Below, piece by piece: positions 1 through 6,063 of a stretch of DNA of 31,433 nt. A program made the translations under genes and the position numbers. The stretch is from positions 1 through 31,433 of IMG/VR virus record IMGVR_UViG_3300021077_000044. One strand, 5' to 3'. The notes beneath the pieces are model-generated. The model was not told the origin of the DNA. It saw nothing but the letters and a program-made list of their open reading frames with translations, and did no database searches. The DNA is from a virus. Position 1 is the stretch's first letter, and each line of letters opens with the position of its first letter.

Positions 1-321
1 TCCCTCGGCACTGGTGAGCGAGCTGAGGTCGTAATTCAGTGGTCTGCCATCTTCAACCATCTGCCGGATGCACTCATTGATGCAATCGATACGACGAGGA
101 TATTTGGCCAGGATTGCGGATTTGAAGATGGTGACATCCTCACCAGAGAGAACACGGACATCAAGCGACGCTCCGATATCCTCTCGGGTCCATTCAAACT
201 CACGGTAGGTTTCGGGCTTGCGGCTGAGCAAGTCAATAGTTCGGTCGTGGCTAGTGAGATCGCGGCAGAGCACCTTTGGATGTTTGGCTATGGTGACGAT
301 GGCGGAAAGGAATTGGCACAT
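1..321 (-). CDS. MCQFL-type phage protein of unknown function, 3' end cut by window edge
   Basis: Reading leftward from 321, the frame is open to base 1 and gives 107 residues with no stop, so the C-terminus lies outside the window. It begins MCQFLSAIVTIAKHPKVLC and contains ETYREFEWTRED and ECIRQM. The gene at 29976-30329 is a clear paralogue: by hand about 70 of 105 aligned residues are identical. The start at 321 matches the paralogue start and has GGAG nine bases upstream. An in-frame GTG further upstream could add an N-terminal extension, but that part is not shared. Small phage proteins beginning MCQF are familiar to me as a family without known function; some end in pentapeptide-like repeats. 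It is soluble, with no membrane segment. The coding call is strong because of the paralogue; the function is unknown. Confidence 0.85.
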   Translation of the reverse strand, partial: MCQFLSAIVTIAKHPKVLCRDLTSHDRTIDLLSRKPETYREFEWTREDIGASLDVRVLSGEDVTIFKSAILAKYPRRIDCINECIRQMVEDGRPLNYDLSSLTSAEG

Positions 322-531
322 TTGATGTGTCTCCATGTGGTTTTGGATAGAGCTATCGCTCACCCCTGCCCGGGGAGCGGTTTATTTGATACCCATGCCA
401 TCTGCGTCCAGATGGCGATACCTGTTAATTCAGGTCGCGTGTTGAGCATGCATAGCAGAGGCCTGCGGGTGACCTTGATTTGGTGCCCCGCGCCGTGTGA
501 GTGCTACAGCGGGGTTATGCGGGGCATGGTT

Positions 532-762
532 TTAGGCTATATGTCTGAGAGCAGGGAAGGAAGTTTGTTCGAGCCGCATCGACTCAAAAAGGTCAGGAAT
601 GGGTTTCGTAAGTTCCTCGATCTGCCGCTCGAGTTCCTTGATGCGCTCTTTCAGCTTCTGCTCTGCGTAGTAGTGCCGGTTGCCTTCGTCGATCTGAATC
701 TCTGCGCATTTGTCGCAGATCTCGAATCCGTGTTCGCAGATTTCGGTTGCGTCTTCGCTCAT
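532..762 (-). CDS. Small Cys-rich, coiled-coil protein (76 aa)
   Basis: The start at 762 is chosen because AGGGAG lies seven bases upstream. The frame stays open further upstream, but that extension is low-complexity and rich in Arg, Thr and Pro. Residues 9-19 hold C-x-H-x4-C-x2-C (CEHGFEICDKC), a plausible one-metal zinc knuckle. Residues 30-55 are charged and heptad-like (EQKLKERIKELERQIEEL), so a short coiled coil is likely. It belongs to the leftward accessory genes. I do not recognise a named family. Small zinc-knuckle plus coiled-coil proteins are common in phage accessory operons, often with unknown targets. Confidence 0.7.
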   Translation of the reverse strand: MSEDATEICEHGFEICDKCAEIQIDEGNRHYYAEQKLKERIKELERQIEELTKPIPDLFESMRLEQTSFPALRHIA

Positions 763-866
763 GATTTTCTCCCTGCGGGTGAGGTTGCGAGGCATGCAGT
801 TGGCGGGTTTCCCCTCCTTTCGGCTTGGACTTGCCATCGTTGCCTTGGTGGCGTGGCCATCTGCAT
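759..866 (-). CDS. Possible 35-aa ORF coupled to the next gene
   Basis: An ATG at 866 opens a 35-residue frame (MQMATPPRQRWQ...) whose TGA overlaps the ATG of the 532-762 gene in an ATGA junction. A GAGG lies nine bases upstream. The overlap is the only real argument for it. The product is basic and Pro-rich, with no domain I know. The 224 bases between the genes at 987-1148 and 532-762 hold nothing else convincing. Confidence 0.3.
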   Translation of the reverse strand: MQMATPPRQRWQVQAERRGNPPTACLATSPAGRKS

Positions 867-986
867 GTCTCGGAGCCTCACCGGCTCCGTCCGGGCTCTC
901 CCCGGTGGTTCGCTGGACTCGCTCCAGCTGGGTTCGCCTCCCCCGTGTGGAGTTCATTCAAATGTCAAAGACCTACTCCGAGCGCC

Positions 987-1148
987 TCAACGCTCGAAAA
1001 CGGTGCCGCAGCATTCCTGGAGGATTTCCGACTGCGGAAGGCTCCTCGCCAGGTCAGCGATGGTGGAGCACAGCTCATTCAACGACCGATCTGGATGTCT
1101 GCGCTTGGCTGATTCCAGCTCTGCGTCTGTCCAGGGGTTGGTGGTCAT
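987..1148 (-). CDS. Small HTH-like protein (53 aa), first leftward gene
   Basis: The start at 1148 is preceded by GGAG at six bases spacing; in-frame sequence further upstream runs into the control region and looks non-coding. The peptide begins MTTNPWTDAELESAKRRHPDRS and continues LNELCSTIADLARSLPQS. The P-W-T-D/E-x-E-L opening resembles Myb/SANT- or GcrA-type helical DNA-binding segments, but it is too short for firm assignment. It is the gene nearest the divergent control region, so it is probably the first product of leftward transcription. Its stop codon lies in the loop of a six-base-pair hairpin (979-996) that has no U tract. Function is unknown; a DNA-binding role is a guess. Confidence 0.65.
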   Translation of the reverse strand: MTTNPWTDAELESAKRRHPDRSLNELCSTIADLARSLPQSEILQECCGTVFER

Positions 1149-1179
1149 GGGGGGGCTCCGGGGTGGCTGACAGATACAG

Positions 1180-1196
1180 GTTACTCCGGCAGTAAC
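1180..1196. promoter_or_regulatory. Inverted repeat in the divergent control region
   Basis: GTTACT and AGTAAC are perfect six-base arms around a five-base centre (CCGGC), 31 bases upstream of the 1148 start. A related nine-base block (GGAGTTACC, one mismatch) occurs at 1339-1347 just inside the first rightward gene. The position fits an operator for a phage regulator such as the adjacent HTH protein, but no promoter elements can be firmly tied to it. Confidence 0.4.
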
Positions 1197-1216
1197 AAAA
1201 AGCAAGGGGGTAGATT

Positions 1217-1247
1217 AAAAAAATTGCCCCAGCCGGAGCTAGGGCAA
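1217..1247 (-). terminator. Intrinsic terminator or attenuator, leftward
   Basis: On the minus strand TTGCCC-T-AGC, loop TCCG, GCT-G-GGGCAA form a nine-pair stem with one mismatch, followed by seven U (bases 1223 down to 1217). This is the layout of a Rho-independent terminator. It lies upstream of the first leftward gene, so it could act as an attenuator if leftward transcription starts to its right. Otherwise it would block antisense transcripts from the early operon. Confidence 0.6.
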
Positions 1248-1286
1248 AAAGGCATGAGATGAAATAAGTTAGTCGATGTCGACCAT

Positions 1287-1315
1287 CTGACCATTCGAGG
1301 ATTTTTTTAGATTAT
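1287..1315 (+). promoter_or_regulatory. Candidate early rightward promoter
   Basis: CTGACC and GATTAT are separated by exactly 17 bases and each match the sigma70 consensus at four of six positions. Transcription would start about 1322, only a few bases before the ATG at 1327. That would make a nearly leaderless message, or favour the internal ATG at 1357. The prediction is weak because the matches are partial. Confidence 0.3.
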
Positions 1316-1326
1316 GTGGGGTTGAC

Positions 1327-1584
1327 ATGATTACCCCAGGAGTTACCTTTATTGCTATGGATCTCTTCGCCCTACTTCCTCGCGGAACATCCGCCAAACT
1401 GGCCAAAAAGACCGGAATATCTAAGGTCACGATTGGTCGGGCGCTGCATTTGCAGCAATGTGGACCTGAAACCGCCATCGCCATCGAAAAGGCAACGGCT
1501 GGACGTATCAGCACTAGATGGCTCATGAAATGGGATCCCGTCCCAGACCGCATTGAAAAAATCGATTTCGATTCAGCCGCCTGA
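1327..1584 (+). CDS. YdaS/Cro-like HTH regulator
   Basis: The 85-residue protein has a compact helix-turn-helix: LLPRGTSAKLAKKTGISKVT followed by a recognition segment and PETAIAIEKATAGRISTRWLM. The closing EKAT-G-RIST pattern is typical of YdaS/Cro-type phage proteins, which bind operators and act as early switches. Family members often start just before the LLPRG segment, so the internal ATG at 1357 (MDLFALLPRG) may be the real start. The ATG at 1327 has a weak GGGG five bases upstream, and an AGGAG lies rather far from 1357. It is the first rightward gene, facing the leftward genes across the control region, the usual place for Cro. The stop overlaps the next start (TGATG). No CI-type repressor was found, so it may be the main switch protein. 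Confidence 0.8.
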   Translation: MITPGVTFIAMDLFALLPRGTSAKLAKKTGISKVTIGRALHLQQCGPETAIAIEKATAGRISTRWLMKWDPVPDRIEKIDFDSAA

Positions 1585-2054
1585 TGCCCGTCTCATCCCT
1601 TCCCCCGGTCAAGTGCCACGACCTCTCCAGCACCCGTCACCGGGTGCCAAGTTTTGTAGGCTTCTTCCGCCGCCGACTCAAGAGAACTCTATCTCTAGAG
1701 ATCCATTCCATCGGCGTTCCACGGAAGGCGCTTGCTGATGAAATCGGCTGGGATGAGCCGAAAATGAGCCGGATCCTTTCGGATTCGTGCCCGGACGAAC
1801 CCCCTATGTCGTCGCTGCCTGCCCTCACGGCGACTCTGGGGCCTGGCTTGCTCAAGTGGCTCAACGCGCAATGCGGGGACGGGGCGGCCCAGAGCCCCAT
1901 CCCCACCGATGAAATCCCCATCCTCGCCGCCCGCCTGGCGGGGCTCGCCGGATCTGCCACCAGCGAAATTCTCAGCGGGCGCGATCCCCTCAAAAATCTC
2001 CAGGCCCTCCGGCATACCGTCGAGGGCCTGATTTCTCGTTTGGATCATCCATGA
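1584..2054 (+). CDS. CII-like phage regulatory protein
   Basis: The 156-residue product follows the Cro-like gene with a TGATG overlap, the same place CII occupies after Cro in lambdoid phages. Residues about 40-75 (HSIGVPRKALADEIGWDEPK then MSRILSD) read as an HTH: a helix that docks, a turn at IGWDE, and a recognition helix with MSRIL. The C-terminal half has an SATSEILSGRDPLKNL segment and a final helix that may oligomerise. CII proteins activate lysogenic promoters. Here the assignment rests on position and the HTH pattern, not on sequence recognition. The first 35 residues are Pro/Arg-rich and could be untranslated if an internal start is used. Confidence 0.6.
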   Translation: MPVSSLPPVKCHDLSSTRHRVPSFVGFFRRRLKRTLSLEIHSIGVPRKALADEIGWDEPKMSRILSDSCPDEPPMSSLPALTATLGPGLLKWLNAQCGDGAAQSPIPTDEIPILAARLAGLAGSATSEILSGRDPLKNLQALRHTVEGLISRLDHP

Positions 2055-2140
2055 AAAAGATCATCGCTCTGATGCTGGCGTCTGCCCTCTTCGGCTTCTC
2101 CCTCTCCTGGCTCCTGGCTTGGATGGACGGTGCCCGATGA
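2051..2140 (+). CDS. Tiny membrane peptide (29 aa)
   Basis: ATGA overlaps join it to both the CII-like gene and the next ORF. The peptide MKKIIALMLASALFGFSLSW plus nine more residues is a Lys-Lys start followed by a single hydrophobic helix, either a membrane peptide or a signal-like sequence. Its place in a tightly coupled operon supports translation. No family is recognised. Confidence 0.55.
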   Translation: MKKIIALMLASALFGFSLSWLLAWMDGAR

Positions 2141-2250
2141 CCGGCCTAATCATCCTCGCGTTTCTCTTTTCCGGCCTGCTGCTCTGCGAGGACAACAGCG
2201 AAAAGGCACGGATGGCGCGGCTCCATAAGGGGCAGGGGGGGCGTAAATGA
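2137..2250 (+). CDS. Tiny membrane-anchored peptide (37 aa)
   Basis: It is linked by ATGA overlaps to the gene before and the ParB-like gene after. MTGLIILAFLFSGLLLCEDN is a hydrophobic N-terminal helix, followed by a basic tail (SEKARMARLHKGQGGRK). A single-pass inner-membrane peptide with a cytoplasmic basic tail is the simplest reading. The gene also supplies the GGGG-rich region serving as ribosome binding site for the next start. Function is unknown. Confidence 0.5.
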   Translation: MTGLIILAFLFSGLLLCEDNSEKARMARLHKGQGGRK

Positions 2251-3128
2251 AACGGCATCCCCTCTCAGCGCTTTTCTCCCGCTATGACCTGACCGGAGAA
2301 GACCTCCAGGCCATGGCCGATGACATCAAGGCCAACGGCCAGTTCAGCCCAATCACCCTACTGGACGGGCAGATCCTGGACGGCTGGAACCGATACCAGG
2401 CCTGCCGATTGGCCAAGACCAAGCCCGTCACGATCAAGCTGGCCCCCGGCGTCGATCCCTGGGAATTCGTCAAGGGCAGCAACATGCTGCGCCGACACAT
2501 GAGCCCTGCCGAGCGCGTGGCCGTGATGCTGCTGAAGATGCAGATGATTAAATCTGCAGATGATCATATGGTCAATAATGACCAACCAAAAGAGTCAACT
2601 AATCCGACTGTCCGCGAAATCCAAAAAGACCTAGAAGTTAGTAAGGGCGTAGCAGTCAAGGCCGCTCAGGTGGCGAGGGCGAATGACCCTGAACTGAATC
2701 AAGCTCTGGCCGAAAAGCGAATTGGTCTCGATGAGGCTTCAAAGATTTCCCGGCTTCCAGAACCGGAGCGCAAGGCCGCGCTGGAGTCACCGAAGCCCGC
2801 ACCAGCACCAAAGCCATCGCCCGCCACCGGTTGCGAATGTGAAGCACTCCGCACCCGGGTGGCGGAACTCGAAGGACAGAACTCTGAGTTGGTGGCGCTG
2901 ATGACGGGGCTCCAAGAGGAGCTGGAGGCTGCCAGCCGCGTCCTCGATGCCGAAGACCTACTCACGCAATTCAACAAGGAAATCAAACGCGCCCAGGAGC
3001 AGGCCAGGATCGTGCAGTCACGAAATAACGGGTTGATGAATGAAAACAGCGATCTCAAGGGGCGGCTGAAATCGGCGCTGCGGAAGATTGAAAGGCTGAA
3101 AAAGGATCTCGCCGGGAGGGCCGCATGA
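2247..3128 (+). CDS. ParB/Srx-fold protein with C-terminal coiled coil
   Basis: The N-terminal 90 residues fit the ParB N-domain fold: LTGEDLQAMADDIKANGQFS, then ITLLDGQILDGWNRYQACR (about 35-54), the DG-x-x-R-Y box that binds CTP or phosphate in ParB relatives. Residues about 117-150 (TVREIQKDLEVSKGVAVKAA) look like an HTH. Residues 195-290 are a long charged coiled coil with SRNNGLMNENSDLKGRLKSA. ParB-fold phage proteins can bind DNA, nick it or regulate genes; which applies here is not visible. Its place directly before a helicase and primase suggests a replication-linked DNA-binding role. A short AT-rich patch at about 2540-2600 encodes a polar linker and contains a palindrome. Confidence 0.85.
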   Translation: MKRHPLSALFSRYDLTGEDLQAMADDIKANGQFSPITLLDGQILDGWNRYQACRLAKTKPVTIKLAPGVDPWEFVKGSNMLRRHMSPAERVAVMLLKMQMIKSADDHMVNNDQPKESTNPTVREIQKDLEVSKGVAVKAAQVARANDPELNQALAEKRIGLDEASKISRLPEPERKAALESPKPAPAPKPSPATGCECEALRTRVAELEGQNSELVALMTGLQEELEAASRVLDAEDLLTQFNKEIKRAQEQARIVQSRNNGLMNENSDLKGRLKSALRKIERLKKDLAGRAA

Positions 3129-4627
3129 GCAGCCTTTTCGGGGGAGAATTCCCCCCTCTTCGCCCCTTCCAGATTTCGACGCATGAGGCCATTCGGAAAG
3201 CGGCGCGTGAAGGGCACCGACGAATCCTTGTAAGCGCCCCGACCGGCGCAGGGAAGACAATCCAGGCGCTGAACACGATCCGGGAGACCGTTGGCAAGGG
3301 TAACCGGGCCATGTTCCTAGCTGATCGGAAGACGCTCATCTCGCAGACATCCAACGTAGCGCTTGACCTTGGCCTGGGCCATCACGGGATCATTCAAGCC
3401 GATAACCCGATGCTGGATCTGACGCGGCCATTCCAGATTGCGAGCTGCCAGACGCTCATGCGGCGCGGGTGGCCCAGCTCTGATGTGCTGATCGTCGACG
3501 AGGCCCACACCATGTATAAAACGTGGGTGGATTACGTTCAGTCCGACGAATGCAAAGCCTTTGTCATCGGATTGACGGCTACCCCATTCAGCAAAGGGCT
3601 CGGGAAAATCTTCACCAAACTCATCAATGCTGCGACCATGGCGGAACTCACCAATGAAGGCACGCTGGTGCCCATGCGTGTTTTCTCATGCCGGAAGCCC
3701 GACATGAGCGCTGCCGTGGCCAAGCCCGGCGATGAATGGTCTGACGAATCGGCGGCAACGGCTGAGATGGCCATCATTGGCGACGTGCTTTCCGAGTGGA
3801 ATCGGCTGGCCAGCGACCGGAAAACCATCATCTTTGGCCCCACCATCGCCTATTGCGAGGAACTGGCCAAGCAGTTCAACGATGCTGGTATCCCTGTGGC
3901 GGTGTTCTGTTCTGATACCCCTGACGATGTGCGCGTGCGCATCACGGGCGATTTTGCCTTTGGGTTGATCCGCGTCCTGATCTCAGTGGAGGCCCTGGCT
4001 AAGGGATTCGATCAGAAGGATGTGGGCTGTGTCTGCGACTGTCGCCCGCTCCGGAAGAGCCTTTCCACCGCTATCCAGATGTGGGGGCGTGGTCTGAGAT
4101 CCAGCCCCGAGACTGGCAAAAAAGACTGCCTGCTCCTTGATTTCAGCGGGAACATCATCCGCTTCTGGGATGACTTCGAGCGCGTGTACCACGAAGGCGT
4201 AGGCCGCCTGGACGAGGGAGAGAAGCTCGACAGGACCATCCGGAAAGACAAGGACGAAGAACCCAGGGCATGCCCCAAGTGCGGGCATACGCCCTTTGGC
4301 CGAAAGTGCGTCCAGTGCGGATTCGAGGTTGAGCGGAAATCCTTGGTGGAAGGACGGCCCGGCGAGATGCAGGAAATCCGCATCGGGAAAAAGGTGCTGG
4401 CCCACGATCACGCGGAACTCTGGGCACAGATCGCCACCTACTCGAAGACGCACAGCTCACCCGAAAAACAACAGGGCAGGGCGGCCCATCTCTACAAGGA
4501 CATCGTAGGCCACTGGCCGCCCCGTGAATTCCAAGTCGAGACGGCGCCGCACATGGAGCCTACCGCCGCGACGTCCGGGAAGATCCGATCCCTCTACATC
4601 GCCTTCAGCAAGCGGAGGGTGGCATGA
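3125..4627 (+). CDS. Superfamily 2 DEAD/DEAH-type helicase with zinc ribbon
   Basis: The 500-residue protein has the SF2 motifs in order: Walker A SAPTGAGKT (37-45), DEAH (125-128), TATP (151-154), and motif VI QMWGRGLR (318-325). These define an ATP-driven nucleic acid translocase. A four-cysteine ribbon follows, CPKC (383-386) and CVQC (395-398), then a basic tail probably helping to hold DNA. It sits between the ParB-like and primase genes with four-base overlaps on both sides, so it is most likely the phage replication helicase or an accessory one. It is not a hexameric DnaB-type helicase, and none is present in the window. The host replicative helicase may therefore be recruited. Family assignment is firm; the exact role is inferred. 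Confidence 0.93.
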   Translation: MSSLFGGEFPPLRPFQISTHEAIRKAAREGHRRILVSAPTGAGKTIQALNTIRETVGKGNRAMFLADRKTLISQTSNVALDLGLGHHGIIQADNPMLDLTRPFQIASCQTLMRRGWPSSDVLIVDEAHTMYKTWVDYVQSDECKAFVIGLTATPFSKGLGKIFTKLINAATMAELTNEGTLVPMRVFSCRKPDMSAAVAKPGDEWSDESAATAEMAIIGDVLSEWNRLASDRKTIIFGPTIAYCEELAKQFNDAGIPVAVFCSDTPDDVRVRITGDFAFGLIRVLISVEALAKGFDQKDVGCVCDCRPLRKSLSTAIQMWGRGLRSSPETGKKDCLLLDFSGNIIRFWDDFERVYHEGVGRLDEGEKLDRTIRKDKDEEPRACPKCGHTPFGRKCVQCGFEVERKSLVEGRPGEMQEIRIGKKVLAHDHAELWAQIATYSKTHSSPEKQQGRAAHLYKDIVGHWPPREFQVETAPHMEPTAATSGKIRSLYIAFSKRRVA

Positions 4628-5544
4628 ACACGATGGATACCGCTAACGCCGCCCGGGGCCGCTGGACAGGCGTCCTTTCCGCCCTCGGGATTGATTCAAA
4701 ATTCCTCCGTAATGTCCACGGCCCGTGCCCAATTTGCAACGGTGGGAAGGACCGGTGGAGGTTCGATGACAAGCTGAATGGAAACTTCTTCTGCTCACAT
4801 TGCGGGTCCGGAGACGGCTTCGTGCTGCTCCAGAAGTTCCACGGCTGGGACTTCAAGCGTGCCGCCGCCGAGGTAGACAAGATCGTCGGCACTATCCCCG
4901 AAACTACCGAGAAGAAGCCAGAACGCACCGAAGAGGACAAGCGGGCCTACATGAAGAAGCTCTGGAAGGAAAGCATGCCCGTCACTCCTGGAGATCCGGT
5001 ATGGCTCTACCTGGAGCGGCGATGCGGGGACCCGTCCGGCGTACGGCAGGATATTCGGTTCCACCCTGCGCTCAAGCATTCCGTGGATGGGGGCCTTCAC
5101 CCGGCCATGCTCGCCATGATGGGCTGGGATGGCAAACGGTACTCCGGCATCCATCGCACATACCTAGACGCGAACGGCCAGAAGGCCCAGGTTGATCCGG
5201 TTCGCATGTCCTATGGTGATGTGGGCGCCGTCAGGCTCGGACCCGTCCTGGAACGCCTGGGCATCGCGGAGGGCATCGAGACGGCGGCGTGTGCCTCGAA
5301 GATTTTCGGCCTGCCGGTCTGGTCGGCCATCTGCGCCAACGGGCTCATCGCCTGGGAACCACCCGAGGGGGTGAAGAGCGTAGTTGTGTTCGGCGACAAC
5401 GACGATAACTATACCGGCCAAGCTGCGGCCTTCGCATTAGCGAAACGATTGCGCATTTCTGGGCTCGAAGTCGAGGTTCAGATCCCTGGAACGGTGGGCA
5501 CCGACTGGGCCGATTGCATGACGCAGCACCAGGAGGTGGCTTAA
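4624..5544 (+). CDS. DNA primase (zinc ribbon plus TOPRIM)
   Basis: The 306-residue protein makes RNA primers for replication by family logic. It has the P4-type primase zinc ribbon (Cys35, 38, 57, 60 in CPIC and CSHC), a linker, and a TOPRIM domain with IAEGIET (Glu216) and the acidic VFGDNDD (258-261). The last part (IPGTVGTDWADCM) is the usual TOPRIM C-terminal strand and helix. P4 alpha-type proteins fuse primase to a helicase; this one stops after TOPRIM, while an unrelated SF2 helicase is encoded just upstream. It overlaps the previous stop by four bases and the next start by one. The ribosome binding site of the following gene lies inside its last codons. Confidence 0.93.
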   Translation: MNTMDTANAARGRWTGVLSALGIDSKFLRNVHGPCPICNGGKDRWRFDDKLNGNFFCSHCGSGDGFVLLQKFHGWDFKRAAAEVDKIVGTIPETTEKKPERTEEDKRAYMKKLWKESMPVTPGDPVWLYLERRCGDPSGVRQDIRFHPALKHSVDGGLHPAMLAMMGWDGKRYSGIHRTYLDANGQKAQVDPVRMSYGDVGAVRLGPVLERLGIAEGIETAACASKIFGLPVWSAICANGLIAWEPPEGVKSVVVFGDNDDNYTGQAAAFALAKRLRISGLEVEVQIPGTVGTDWADCMTQHQEVA

Positions 5545-5912
5545 TGGCCGGCGGATACGCGAAACTCTCATCATCGATCACCACCAGTTCCATCTGGTGC
5601 GAGGACGACCGAACATTCAAGCTCTGGATAGGGATGCTCGCGAATGCTGACGCTCGCGGGCACGTGGATGGATCTGTCCCGGGTCTGGCTCGGATGTTGG
5701 GTTGTACGATCCCAGAGGCTGGTTCCAGCCTCGAAAAGTTGCTGGCACCAGATCCCTACAGCCGGACCGAGGACCACGAAGGCCGGCGGCTTCTCCAGGA
5801 GCCTGGCGGTTGGTTCGTTGTCAACTACAGCCTCTATCGCAACCAAGGGCAGACGAAAGACGGAAGCCGTGCCGAGTATTTCCGCAACTACCGAAAGCGG
5901 AGGGCGTCATGA
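5544..5912 (+). CDS. Phage replication winged-helix protein, probably truncated
   Basis: The start at 5544 has AGGAGG (5531-5536) at ideal spacing and shares one base with the primase stop. The 122 residues begin MAGGYAKLSSSITTSSIWCE and contain GSVPGLARMLGCTIPEAGSS, DPYSRTEDHEGRR and GWFVVNYSLYRN. This is the N-terminal winged helix of a common phage replication family often annotated as replication protein, comparable in position to lambda O. Relatives I recall continue with a variable C-terminal part after the basic YFRNYRKRRAS segment; here a TGA follows directly. The missing part seems to persist in other frames downstream, next to repeats that look like initiator-binding sites. Role in origin recognition is inferred. 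Confidence 0.8.
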   Translation: MAGGYAKLSSSITTSSIWCEDDRTFKLWIGMLANADARGHVDGSVPGLARMLGCTIPEAGSSLEKLLAPDPYSRTEDHEGRRLLQEPGGWFVVNYSLYRNQGQTKDGSRAEYFRNYRKRRAS

Positions 5913-5913
5913 T

Positions 5914-6040
5914 GTTGCGCAACATACCGCAACAGTTGCGCAACCGTGTGGGTGTTGCGTGTAACGTTGCACTACCCTTCCCTGCTTATGCTTATGCTTA
6001 TGCTTATGTTCTCCCTACCAAGGAAAGAACTAAGTTGGAA
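5914..6040. other. Probable replication origin (iterons plus unwinding region)
   Basis: GTTGCGCAAC occurs at 5914-5923 and 5935-5944, start points 21 bases apart, about two helical turns. Related half sites follow: GCAAC at 5929-5933, GTTGCG at 5954-5959 and GTTGC at 5966-5970. They are followed by four GCTTAT hexamers and an AT-richer stretch to about 6040. Iterons beside an easily melted region, placed in or just after the initiator gene, match lambda ori inside gene O. The likely binder is the winged-helix protein encoded immediately upstream. Confidence 0.5.
5984..6007. repeat. Hexamer tandem repeat (GCTTAT)4
   Basis: Four perfect copies of GCTTAT, encoding Ala-Tyr repeats in the 5909 frame. 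Gain or loss of a unit would keep any frame. It directly follows the iteron-like repeats and may serve as part of the origin melting region. Confidence 0.9.
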
Positions 6041-6063
6041 CCTAGTAGGTCAGGGGGTGCAGC

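Noticed and set aside
358-378. Hairpin GCTC-A-CCCC/GGGGAGC followed by T-rich bases as rightward terminator
   Set aside because: No rightward gene precedes it; the T stretch is interrupted; it is next to the start of a leftward gene. Likely chance in GC-rich DNA.
979-996. Hairpin CGAGCG/CGCTCG at the end of the 53-aa gene as terminator
   Set aside because: There is no U tract on the leftward side, and further leftward genes follow.
247-1170. Long rightward open frame (307 codons) over the left-end region
   Set aside because: It is antisense to the MCQFL-type gene, whose paralogue proves the leftward frame, and to two other leftward genes with good ribosome binding sites. The translation looks like a GC-rich shadow.
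2699-3217. Leftward Ser-rich frame opposite the ParB-like gene
   Set aside because: It is the antisense shadow of a coiled-coil coding region and overlaps the helicase start.
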